Part shown: one piece after another, positions 51,364 through 59,202 of the stretch
Numbering within the stretch: the stretch's first letter is position 1
Layout of the letters: the number at the start of each line of letters is the position of its first letter
Notes under the pieces: model-generated
Told to the model about the DNA's origin: nothing
The model's database searches: none
The model's input: the letters and a program-made list of their open reading frames with translations, nothing else
From: Prauserella salsuginis
GTDB lineage: Bacteria > Actinomycetota > Actinomycetes > Mycobacteriales > Pseudonocardiaceae
Assembly (NCBI RefSeq): GCF_024648885.1
Contig: NZ_JANBBF010000009.1
Span: forward strand, 903,037-967,036
Direction: 5' to 3'
DNA: 64,000 nt
Program-made: the position numbers and the translations under genes

Positions 51364-52065
51364 GGAAACGACCGTAGCCGTTCGGGTCCGCGCCGGTTGC
51401 GGCGACGGCCGGGTGGGGCGACGGCGGGGTGGGGCGACGGTCGCGGCGAGAGTGGTGTGGTCACCGTGCCGCAGTGACGGGCCGTGTCGGAGATGCGCCG
51501 CGGGTGCGTGAACGAGGTCCGACTGTGGTGGACGCTCGGAAGTGCCGCATTCGCATTCGGCGATTAATCGTAGAACGAATGAAGTTCGTGAGTTACTTTC
51601 CAGATGATGTCCATTAAGGACAAGCCAATGCCGGGTGAGGTCGGGTATTGAAGTTCGTTTGCGACGGGCGTACCGTTTTCCGCAGCGGCGTCGGGGCCGT
51701 TGACGCATCGTCGATTGGTGACGGCGATTGGTGACAGTTTCGCCGATTCGCAGCGGGTTTCGCCGAGTGAATTCGGCTCGGGGCAGGTGAGATCGCGGAC
51801 GGTCGGCTCCGATTTGTTCGCCGCTGCGGGTACTCGTCATATCGCGGGATGTGGCGTGATCCTCCGGTGAGTCCGGCGGGCCGCGGGTCGACGACGAGCC
51901 ACGGGAACGGCGGACGTCACGGACGGCGGGGTTCACCGAACGACGGGGCGTCGGGTGCTGCGGCGGTGTTGCGGTGCTGTGGTGCTGCGGTGTTGCGGGG
52001 CACCGATCCGGGGTTCCGACGTCGGGGCGGGACAACAGAGTATGGAATCCGGGGGAGGGAATTTC
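51364..52065. other. 702-base intergenic region
   Basis: No convincing gene on either strand. The section 51540-51660 is less GC-rich than the surroundings and contains TGAAGTTCGT twice (at about 51579 and 51650). 51954-52000 is a run of about 10-base imperfect repeats (GGTGCTGCGG and GGTGTTGCGG). The end carries GGGGGAGGGA, the ribosome site of the STAS gene. Promoters for the divergent PIG-L and STAS genes presumably lie here. Confidence 0.6.
51954..52000. repeat. Short imperfect GGTGYTGCGG repeats
   Basis: Four to five near-copies of a 9- to 10-base unit (GGTGCTGCGG, GGTGTTGCGG, GGTGCTGTGG) in tandem. Non-coding, upstream of the STAS gene. Confidence 0.6.
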
Positions 52066-52476
52066 ATGGAGACGGTCGTCGGCGCAAGATTCGGCGCGGG
52101 CACGATCTCGGCCACCGGGGTCGAAGTGGTGATCGAACCTCGGAGTGGCGGGTTGGTGGTGACGCACGTGCTGGGAGAGATCGACCTGCTCGGTGTTTCC
52201 CTGTTGCGTCCCTGCTTCGAACGTCAATTACGGAGTGTGCGGGCTCTGGTTCTCGATTTCACTGAGACGAGCTACTTGAGCGCGGCGGGATTGTCTCTGC
52301 TGTTGCAGACCGGAGCCGATGCGCGGTCGCGGAACATTCCGTGGGCGCTCGCCGCGGCACGGCCGGTCCTGCGTCCGATCGAGGTGACCGGTCTGGAGCG
52401 GCAACTTCCGGTCTACCGTGACGTCCCACCCGCGGTCGACGCGGTGCGCATGCCCAGCAGGTCGATGTCGGCATAA
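52066..52476 (+). CDS. STAS-domain anti-sigma factor antagonist-like protein
   Basis: A 136-residue STAS domain protein. The fold pattern LVVTHVLGEIDLLGVSLLRPCFERQL ... ALVLDFTETSYLSAAGLSLLLQTGADARSRN matches SpoIIAA-like antagonists; the Ser in YLSAAGL corresponds to the phosphorylated Ser of SpoIIAA. It would bind an anti-sigma kinase (RsbW type) when dephosphorylated; no such kinase or sigma factor lies next to it. The ATG at 52066 follows GGGGGAGGGA by five bases; the earlier in-frame ATG is less likely. Orphan STAS genes are common in actinomycetes. Confidence 0.85.
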   Translation: METVVGARFGAGTISATGVEVVIEPRSGGLVVTHVLGEIDLLGVSLLRPCFERQLRSVRALVLDFTETSYLSAAGLSLLLQTGADARSRNIPWALAAARPVLRPIEVTGLERQLPVYRDVPPAVDAVRMPSRSMSA

Positions 52477-52736
52477 GTCGCGGTCGGTCGCGGCCGGTGT
52501 CGACGGAGGTTCGGACGGCTGGGCGGGCGTCGTCGGTCGCGGCCGGTGTGAACCGGACTCTCCGGCTCGGTCACCGATGGAGGCGGAGCTCGACGTCAGC
52601 CGCACCCGGGGAGTGAATTCCCGGTGTCATTCCGGCTTCCGACCGGCGAACTACTGTTGAACGGTGATCACGGGTCGTTCGGTATTCACCTGCCGCCCCA
52701 CTCGGTCGATGGAGTGCCGGGGCGCCACGGGCCCAG

Positions 52737-52742
52737 TACGGT
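52737..52742 (+). promoter_or_regulatory. -10 element for a probably leaderless methyltransferase gene
   Basis: TACGGT lies seven bases before the ATG at 52750, with no ribosome site. The reverse-strand PIG-L gene has the same hexamer at the same distance. Confidence 0.4.
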
Positions 52743-52749
52743 CGCGCGC

Positions 52750-53493
52750 ATGGACACCACTGCGCTGCCCGACGCCCTGCGCCGCGCACTTCCACTGCTG
52801 ACCACCGAGCCGGCGGCCGCGCCGCTGCAGGACGGCTACCTCGACCTGCTGGGCGCCGAGGAGCCGCAGCCGAGTGGTCCGGTGCAGTCGCTGTGGGAAT
52901 CGCGCGCGGGCACGGCCGTCTACGAACCGGTGCAGGCATTCGCCAGGAAGGTTGTCGCGCGGCTGCGGCCGCCGGCCGAGCGGTTGCACTTGCCGGAGGG
53001 CGGGACGGCGCTCGACGTCGGATGCGGGCCCGGCACCGTGACCGCGGAGCTGGGACGTGATGTCGGCCGCCGGGGACTCGCGATCGGTGTCGACGTGTCA
53101 CGGTCGATGCTGCGACGCGCGGCTGAGGCCCATTCCGGGGCCAACGTCGGGTTCCTGAGGGCCGACGTCACGGACCTGCCGCTGCGGGATGCGAGCGTCG
53201 ACGCCGTGACGTGCCTGATGGTGCTGCAACTCGTGCATGATCAGGAGACGGCGCTGGCCGAATGCGCCAGGGTCGTCGCACCCGGTGGCCGGATCGCGGT
53301 CCTGCAACCGGGATACGCCGGGCCGGGCGCGGGTGCCGTCGCCGCGGCGGCGGGCCTCGCCGGACTGCGGATGCCGGGTCACCGGGCCATCGCGGCCACG
53401 TTGCGGGCTCACGGCATGACCGTCGTCGAGGCCGAGACGACGGCGCCCGTCGCGCGGGTGCTCGCCGAGAAGCCGGGACCCGAGCGCGCCTGA
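52750..53493 (+). CDS. Class I SAM-dependent methyltransferase (UbiE/Methyltransf_11 type)
   Basis: A 247-residue protein. SAM motif I ALDVGCGPGTVTAELGRDVG (about residues 86-105), ribose Asp in AIGVDVSRSMLRRAAEA, and motif IV DASVDAVTCLMVLQLVHDQETALAECARVVAPGGRIAVLQPG. The N-terminal 80 residues form a helical cap. The ATG at 52750 is preceded by TACGGT. Substrate unknown. The next gene is convergent; the 273 bases upstream (52477-52749) hold no recognisable gene. Confidence 0.82.
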   Translation: MDTTALPDALRRALPLLTTEPAAAPLQDGYLDLLGAEEPQPSGPVQSLWESRAGTAVYEPVQAFARKVVARLRPPAERLHLPEGGTALDVGCGPGTVTAELGRDVGRRGLAIGVDVSRSMLRRAAEAHSGANVGFLRADVTDLPLRDASVDAVTCLMVLQLVHDQETALAECARVVAPGGRIAVLQPGYAGPGAGAVAAAAGLAGLRMPGHRAIAATLRAHGMTVVEAETTAPVARVLAEKPGPERA

Positions 53494-53504
53494 CGGGCCC
53501 GGCG

Positions 53505-53894
53505 TCAGAGCAGGCTGCTCGGGTCGGCCGGGACGTCCACCGCGTGGTCGCGGAGCACGTCGAGCGGGATGACCTCGGCGGCCCGTTCGTGGGTCGCGGC
53601 CAGTACGACCGGCGGAGCGGCGCCGGCCTCGTGTGCCTGGAGCCAGCGGTCGGCGCAGACGCACCACCGGTCTCCCGGAGTGAGGCCGGGGAAGCCGAAC
53701 TCGGGGCGTGCGGTCGTGAGGTCGTTGCCCATTGCCCGCTGCTGGGTGAGGAACTCGGTCGTCACCACGGCGCAGACCGAATGATTGCCCGGATCGTCGT
53801 CGCCCGTCTCGCAGCATCCGGTGCGGTAGTAGCCGGTCAGCGGGTCCTTACCGCACGGTTCGAGCTCGTCGCCGAGAATGTTGCGCTCGCTCAT
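53505..53894 (-). CDS. DUF2237 family protein
   Basis: A 129-residue protein, family of unknown function. Conserved motifs: NILGDELEPCGKDPLTGYYRTGCCETGDDDPGNHSVCAVVTTEFL and TPGDRWCVCADRWLQAHEAG, with several Cys that could hold a metal or form disulfides. Widespread in bacteria. Converges with the methyltransferase; cytoplasmic. Confidence 0.88.
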   Translation of the reverse strand: MSERNILGDELEPCGKDPLTGYYRTGCCETGDDDPGNHSVCAVVTTEFLTQQRAMGNDLTTARPEFGFPGLTPGDRWCVCADRWLQAHEAGAAPPVVLAATHERAAEVIPLDVLRDHAVDVPADPSSLL

Positions 53895-54002
53895 GGTTCC
53901 ACGGTGACACGTTCGGTGGCCGCACCGACAGCGGTCGGCCGGATTCGGGTGCGGTCGATGCGCCCGTTGTAGGTTTCGGCGGCGGCAGCCGGCGACGGCG
54001 GT

Positions 54003-54260
54003 TCAGTCGGGATGGGCGATGAACGTGCCCTTCGACTTCAAGGTCTGCACGAGGCCGCGCTCGCGCAGGATGCGGGTGGCCTTGCGGACGGTGTCGAGAG
54101 CGACGCCGTACTCCTCGGCCAGGGACCGCTCACCTGGCATGCGCCTGCCAGGGGTCCATTCGCCGCTGGCGATGAGTCCGGCGAGGTGTTCGGCCAGCAG
54201 CTCGTATTCGTATCCGGTCTTGTTGTCCGGGTTGTACTTGCGTGGTGCGGGACCGCTCAT
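54003..54260 (-). CDS. Short GntR-type winged-helix regulator
   Basis: An 85-residue protein that is almost only a GntR winged-helix domain: YELLAEHLAGLIASGEWTPGRRMPGERSLAEEYGVALDTVRKATRILRERGLVQTLKSKGTFIAHPD. It has no effector domain, so it may act as a dimer with fixed activity or bind a small ligand at its ends. The ATG at 54260 (SGPAPRKYNPDNK) is used. It is divergent from the unknown gene at 54665, with a 17-base repeat array in the gap that could be its operator. Confidence 0.82.
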   Translation of the reverse strand: MSGPAPRKYNPDNKTGYEYELLAEHLAGLIASGEWTPGRRMPGERSLAEEYGVALDTVRKATRILRERGLVQTLKSKGTFIAHPD

Positions 54261-54664
54261 GACCTCGACATTAGAACGGTCCCGAGCTGCACGAAGTTGT
54301 GGAACGCGGCACACCGCGTCGGTCGGCGTCGGTCCGCGTCACACCATTGTGCAACGCGCTGTAGCGCGGCTGTCCCGTTCCGTGCTAGTTTTCCCGCCAT
54401 CAGCGCGCGCCGCGGGCCGCTCACCAGCGATGACGCACTGAATGCCGGATTGGGGCCGCGCGTCCCGGGTCGGCACAACATCACACCGATGAACCGTCGG
54501 CTCTGGGCAGGTGTCGACGCTGTCCAGCGTCATGAACTGCCCAGGGTCATGAACTGCCCAGGGTCACGAGTTGCCCAGCGTCACGAGCTGTCCAGCGTCG
54601 TCACTGTGCGGTTTCAGCGGGCGCGGTGCGCGGCGGAGGACGTCAGGGAACGGGGGAGCCGATC
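54261..54664. other. 404-base gap between the GntR gene and the unknown gene
   Basis: Non-coding. It contains the 17-base repeat array at 54524-54608 and ends with GGGGGAG, a ribosome-site candidate before the GTG at 54665. Nothing else was recognised. Confidence 0.55.
54524..54608. repeat. Array of about five 17-base repeats
   Basis: CCAGCGTCATGAACTGC (54524-54540), CCAGGGTCATGAACTGC (54541-54557), CCAGGGTCACGAGTTGC (54558-54574), CCAGCGTCACGAGCTGT (54575-54591) and a degraded fifth copy (54592-54608). Back-to-back with no spacers, so not a CRISPR. It lies between two divergent genes. It may be an operator array or a slippage product. Confidence 0.8.
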
Positions 54665-55618
54665 GTGGGCATCAGTGGCAGGGCCGATCTGCCGTGGACG
54701 GCGGTGGCCGTCGGGGAGGCGCGTCTCCGTGGCGCCGAACCCGGTCCGTACGAGGAGGACGGCGACGAGTGGAGGCGTCGTCAGGAGGCGCTGGACGTCG
54801 AGGCCTGGGAGGCGCGGCGGCGAGGCCGCACCGTGCGGTTGTGGTGTGCGGAGCTGCTGGTGCGAACGACGGCACGGGACGTCGAGGACGCGACCTTTCG
54901 GCTCGTGACGTTGGCGCACCCGTACCACCGCACCGGCCATGCCCGGCGGCTCTGTTCGGTGGCAGGTCCGGTCCGGTGGAGTCCGCCGGGATCGGTGGAC
55001 GCCGCCGTGGACGGGCGCCTGCACGGCGGCCCGCATCCGTCGTCCGGACCGGAGTACGACACTCTCGTGGGGGGTCTACCGTGCGGTCCGGACGTGCCTC
55101 GCCGGGACGCGGAACGTGCGCAGGCCGCCGATCACGCCGCGGCGCTCGAACTGGCGGGCCGCGGTGTACGCCGGACGCTGCCGCAGACGTCCATGCCGGG
55201 CCCGTGCTGGCAGGTGTGGCAGCGGGTCTCCTTCTTGGCGGGCCCGGGGGATGCTCCCGCCAGGGCCGCCGAGCTGGCGGCGACGATCGTCGACACGCGA
55301 GGTGCGCCGGCAGCGGCCGTCACCCGGATCGAACCGCAGGACGGCAGGCGTGACCCCGGGGAGGGGCGCCTGGTCCATCCGGCCTGCGATGCCGGTCCGC
55401 GCGTGATCGACGCGTTGTGGGACGACTTCGATGCGGTCGAGGCGGGCCTCGGCGATCCGGGAGAGCCCGTCGCCCTTGCCTCGGTGTGCCTGGCGGCTGC
55501 GAGGGAGGTGCGCGCCGAGTTCGGCCTCGTGTCCGGTCGGCCGGTGCCGGCTGGTGGCCGGGTCCGGTGTGCCGTGGCGGGACATGCCGAGGGCGATGCG
55601 CCCGGCACGGATCGGTGA
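54665..55618 (+). CDS. Unknown protein
   Basis: A protein of about 317 residues, not recognised. It has no transmembrane helix or signal peptide. The start GTG at 54665 follows GGGGGAG; the third-position GC is high, as in real genes here, which supports coding. Segments such as VRLWCAELLVRTTARDVEDATFRLVTLAHPYHRTGHARRLCSVAG and PALASVCLAAAREVRAEFGLVSG-like sequence (VALASVCLAAAREVRAEFGL) look like a folded alpha/beta protein. Divergent from a GntR regulator and separated from it by the 17-base repeat array, so the two may form a regulator-target pair. Confidence 0.6.
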   Translation: MGISGRADLPWTAVAVGEARLRGAEPGPYEEDGDEWRRRQEALDVEAWEARRRGRTVRLWCAELLVRTTARDVEDATFRLVTLAHPYHRTGHARRLCSVAGPVRWSPPGSVDAAVDGRLHGGPHPSSGPEYDTLVGGLPCGPDVPRRDAERAQAADHAAALELAGRGVRRTLPQTSMPGPCWQVWQRVSFLAGPGDAPARAAELAATIVDTRGAPAAAVTRIEPQDGRRDPGEGRLVHPACDAGPRVIDALWDDFDAVEAGLGDPGEPVALASVCLAAAREVRAEFGLVSGRPVPAGGRVRCAVAGHAEGDAPGTDR

Positions 55619-55629
55619 CGGGTGAACCC

Positions 55630-57372
55630 TCAGACCGCGGACGCCGACGCCCCGGAGCCGCCGGGCGTGCCGCGCAACACCTCGACGTGGTCCGTGCCCG
55701 GCTTGCCGCACACCCAGCTCGATCCCGCGAGGTTCTTGGCGTGCTTCTTCAACGGCGCCAGCAGCCGGGAGATCTCGCCGTAGGACTCGACCGACCGTCG
55801 CAGGCACCACAGCGTGGACAACGACACGGTGACCGGCATGCCGTCCGCCGACCAGTGGGTGTCCAGCATCGCGTCGGCGAGCGGGCGGATCGTGTCCGGC
55901 CCGCACGAGATGAGAAAGTCGTCGCCGCCGACGTGGCTGACGGTCACGCCGCCCAGGTCGGTCGCGAGGCGCGTGAGCGCCCGCCCGATCGCGCGGATGA
56001 CGTCGTCCCCCGCGGCGAAACCGGCCGTGTCGTTGATCGTCTTGAACGAGTCGATGTCCAGCCAGCCGACGACGAGCGATTCGTTCGCGGCGAGGCGACG
56101 GTCGACGTCCCTGGCCACGGCGTCACTGCCGGGCAGGCGGGTCAGCGGGTTCAGGGCTGCGGCCTGCTCCACCTTGGCCTCGGCCATGCCGCGAACGAGC
56201 TCGTGCATCAGCACCACGCCCTGACAGCGGCCCGATTCGTCGATGACGACCACGTCGTCCGAGGCGCGGCCCGACGGGCTGTCGCTGACGAGATCGAGCA
56301 CCTCGAGTGCGGACGCCGAGTTCCGGATCACGTGCGGCGGGTCGGCGAGCCGCTGTGCCGGGCGGTGCGCGTGGAGCGCGTGGCCGAACGGGCCGGTGAC
56401 GGCGAGCAGGAACCGGGTGCGGTCGATCGACCAGCGCGGCCTGCCGTCGGCGTCGACGCCGACGAGGCCGCTGAGTGCGACGTCGTCGACGAGGACCGTG
56501 CGCACTTCGTCACACGTGGCGTCGGCGGCGACGGTCCTGGCAGGACGGAGGAAGTCCTTGATCGCGGGTGTGCCGCCGGACGGGTACACGTCGCGGCCCT
56601 GGTGGGCGGGGGCGATGGCGCCGGCGGGGACGGAGCCGGGTCCTGCCGGAGCGAACAGGTTTCCCTGGACGAGGCCGATCCCGAGGCCGCGGACCATGTC
56701 CAGCTGGTCCTCGGATTCGATGCCGGTCGCGACGAGCCGGACACCGGTGCGGTCGGCGAAGTGCACGAGCGCCTCGGTCAACGCGGCCGTCGGGGTGTCG
56801 TCCGGCAGCCGGCGGAGTGAACTGCGGTCCAGCTTCACCATGTCGGTCTGGGACTCGGCGAGCAGATTGAGTGGCAGGTCGGCGGCGCCGAGTCCGTCGA
56901 AGGCGAGTCGGAAGCCGTGTGCGGTGAGCCGGTTCAGTCCGTCGAGCAGGGCGGCGGGCGGGGCTGTGTGGAAGGGCGGGCCGACTTCGAAGACGACCTC
57001 GTGGGGTCGGCGTCCGGTCTCCTGTAACGCGGTGAGGAGCGGTTCCAGTGAGGACGAGGGGGAGGCGGCCGTCAGTGCCGTGATGTTGAGGTGCAGCGGC
57101 AGTCGCATGGCCTGGTGTTCGGCCTCATGGATCGCACGGGCCGCGAGGCCCGTGTCGGCTTGAACCAGCCTGCCGAGGCGCATGGCTGATTCAAGCAGTT
57201 CGCTTATGCGGCCCGCGGCAGGGCGGGCCAGTGCTTCCACAGCCACCGCACTGCCGGTGTGCAGGCTGTAGAGCGGTTGGAAGGCGAATTGAACCTGGTT
57301 CAACACCGACTCCTGTCCGTCCGAATCCGGGGGCATCCGGACCGACTCAGCGAGCAGTTGTCCGATACTCAC
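55630..57372 (-). CDS. EAL-CBS-GGDEF domain protein with degenerate EAL and GGDEF motifs
   Basis: A 580-residue protein. An EAL domain (about residues 25-255) has FQPLYSLHTGSAVAVEALARP but the later sites are altered: the usual DDFG is FDGLGAAD and AEGVE is ATGIES. Next comes a pair of CBS-like repeats (about 265-400, SSTVAADATCDEVRTVLVDDVALSGLVGV and SGRASDDVVVIDESGRCQGVVLMHELV). A GGDEF-type domain ends the protein, with GGDDF (about residue 482) in place of GG[DE]EF and the RLPGSDAVARDVDRRLA start. I judge c-di-GMP turnover doubtful; it may be a sensor or scaffold. The GTG start lies at 57370-57372. No transmembrane segment seen. Confidence 0.85.
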   Translation of the reverse strand: MSIGQLLAESVRMPPDSDGQESVLNQVQFAFQPLYSLHTGSAVAVEALARPAAGRISELLESAMRLGRLVQADTGLAARAIHEAEHQAMRLPLHLNITALTAASPSSSLEPLLTALQETGRRPHEVVFEVGPPFHTAPPAALLDGLNRLTAHGFRLAFDGLGAADLPLNLLAESQTDMVKLDRSSLRRLPDDTPTAALTEALVHFADRTGVRLVATGIESEDQLDMVRGLGIGLVQGNLFAPAGPGSVPAGAIAPAHQGRDVYPSGGTPAIKDFLRPARTVAADATCDEVRTVLVDDVALSGLVGVDADGRPRWSIDRTRFLLAVTGPFGHALHAHRPAQRLADPPHVIRNSASALEVLDLVSDSPSGRASDDVVVIDESGRCQGVVLMHELVRGMAEAKVEQAAALNPLTRLPGSDAVARDVDRRLAANESLVVGWLDIDSFKTINDTAGFAAGDDVIRAIGRALTRLATDLGGVTVSHVGGDDFLISCGPDTIRPLADAMLDTHWSADGMPVTVSLSTLWCLRRSVESYGEISRLLAPLKKHAKNLAGSSWVCGKPGTDHVEVLRGTPGGSGASASAV

Positions 57373-57504
57373 ACAAGCGTGCTGAGTCCATCAACCATGA
57401 CGGTCACACGCGAGCGTCGGTCCCTGTTCGTCCGGGCGAAATCTTGCTGAACGAACCGGCTGCGCCCCGTGACACGAACGTGTGCCTTCGGCAAGGGTGC
57501 CAGC

Positions 57505-59202
57505 GTGAACACGATGAACAGAAGACAGGTGCTGCGAACGGGTTCGCTCGCTGCTGTGGGTGGCGTCACACTTGCCGGGCCTGCGGTCGCGGCCGGCGCC
57601 GAGCAGCCGTTCCGGCACGGGGTGGCCTCGGGGGACCCGCTGCCCGACAGTGTGCTGCTGTGGACGCGCCTGACCCCGTCAGCAGGCGCCACACCCGGTT
57701 CGGGCAGGGGAGAGGAGTCGCTCGTGGGCTGGGAGGTGGCCCACGACGCCGGTTTCCGTCGGATCGCTGCGCGCGGACATGTGCGGACCGGCCCCGATCG
57801 CGATCACACGGTCAAGGCCGATGTGGTCGGGCTCGATCCGGACACGTGGTACTTCTATCGATTCTCCTGGCGTGGCAGCAGCTCACCCGTCGGCCGTACC
57901 CGCACGGCCCCCGCCGTCGGCAGTGCGGTGGCGAGCCTGCGCTTCGGCGTCGTCTCGTGCTCGAACTGGCAGGCCGGGCAGTTCGCTGCGTACCGGCACC
58001 TGGCCGAGCGGGGTGATCTCGACCTGGTGATCCATCTCGGGGACTACCTGTACGAGTACGGCGCCGAGTCCGATGCGCCGCGCCGGCACGATCCGCCGGT
58101 CGAGATGACGACGCTGGAGCACTACCGCCGACGGCATGCGCAGTACAAGACGGATCCGTCGTTGCAGGCCCTGCATGCGGCAGCGCCGTTCGCGGTCACG
58201 TGGGACGACCACGAGTCGGCCAACGACGCGTGGTCGGGTGGCGCCGAGAACCACACCGAGCCGGACGAGGGCGCGTGGGCCGACCGTAAGACCGTGTCCC
58301 AGCAGGCGTACGCGGAGTGGATGCCGGTGCGTTACGAGCCTGGGGGCAAGTTGTACCGGAGGCTGACGTTCGGCTCGCTGGCCGAACTGTCCATGCTGGA
58401 CCTTCGGTCCTATCGCAGTGAGCAGGTTGCGCACCCGTTCGACCGGGGCGTCCACGATGAGGAGCGCACCATCACGGGCAAGGAGCAGTTGGACTGGCTC
58501 ACGGCCGGACTCACGACCGCTACCTCGCAGTGGAAGCTCGTGGGCAATTCTGTGATGATCTCGCCCGTGCAGTTTCCATCCACATTGAACAATCGCGAAC
58601 TCGAGGCGGTCGCGGAGATGCTCGGTCCCATCGAGGGCGTTCCGTACAATGTGGATCAATGGGACGGCTATACGTCCGATCGGGCGGCGGTGTTGCGGGC
58701 GCTGCGCGACCACGGTGTTTCCGGAACCGTGTTTCTCACCGGTGACATCCACTCCGGGTGGGCCGCCGATCTACCTGCTGACCCGATGACCTATCCGTTG
58801 AGCGGTGACTCCGTCGCGACAGAACTGGTCTGTACCTCGGTCACGAGCGACAACCTCGACGACTACCTGAAGCTGCCGCCCCGCACGCTGTCGTTGGTCG
58901 TCGAAGCGGTCATCAAGCTCGCCAACCCGCATGTGAAGTACCTCGACTTCGACTCGCACGGCTTTTCGGTCCTCGAGGTCACGCCCGCGCAGGTGCGTAT
59001 GGACTGGTTCCGGCTCGCCGATCGCGCCGACCCTGCCAGCGCTGCCGAGGTCACGGCGTCCTACCGCGTACCTGCGGGCTCCGACAAGCTCGAGCGGGCT
59101 CCGCGCTCGATGGACGGGATCGTCCCGCGACACGAGGCCGCGACGGAACACGAGCTCGCGGCCGCGCACCGGCAGGCACTGGCACGGCAGGAGGCGCGAT
59201 GA
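57505..59202 (+). CDS. phoD: Tat-exported PhoD-family alkaline phosphatase/phosphodiesterase
   Basis: A 565-residue protein starting at GTG 57505 (an ATG at 57514 is an alternative). The Tat signal MNRRQVLRTGSLAAVGGVTLAG is followed by AAGAEQ, the likely cleavage region. PhoD metal-site motifs: SLRFGVVSCSNWQAG, LVIHLGDYLYEYG, VTWDDHESANDAW and FLTGDIHSGW. In PhoD, two Ca2+ and one Fe3+ are bound by such residues. The enzyme would release phosphate from phosphodiesters or phospholipids outside the cell. AAGGG precedes the start. It overlaps the next gene by 4 bases, forming a two-gene unit. Confidence 0.88.
   Translation: MNTMNRRQVLRTGSLAAVGGVTLAGPAVAAGAEQPFRHGVASGDPLPDSVLLWTRLTPSAGATPGSGRGEESLVGWEVAHDAGFRRIAARGHVRTGPDRDHTVKADVVGLDPDTWYFYRFSWRGSSSPVGRTRTAPAVGSAVASLRFGVVSCSNWQAGQFAAYRHLAERGDLDLVIHLGDYLYEYGAESDAPRRHDPPVEMTTLEHYRRRHAQYKTDPSLQALHAAAPFAVTWDDHESANDAWSGGAENHTEPDEGAWADRKTVSQQAYAEWMPVRYEPGGKLYRRLTFGSLAELSMLDLRSYRSEQVAHPFDRGVHDEERTITGKEQLDWLTAGLTTATSQWKLVGNSVMISPVQFPSTLNNRELEAVAEMLGPIEGVPYNVDQWDGYTSDRAAVLRALRDHGVSGTVFLTGDIHSGWAADLPADPMTYPLSGDSVATELVCTSVTSDNLDDYLKLPPRTLSLVVEAVIKLANPHVKYLDFDSHGFSVLEVTPAQVRMDWFRLADRADPASAAEVTASYRVPAGSDKLERAPRSMDGIVPRHEAATEHELAAAHRQALARQEAR

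Noticed and set aside
54524..54608. CRISPR array
   Set aside because: The repeats are contiguous 17-base units without spacers and no cas gene is near.
55076..55906. Reverse-strand frame overlapping the unknown gene at 54665 and the EAL gene
   Set aside because: It crosses two better-supported genes and is Arg/Gly-rich without structure.
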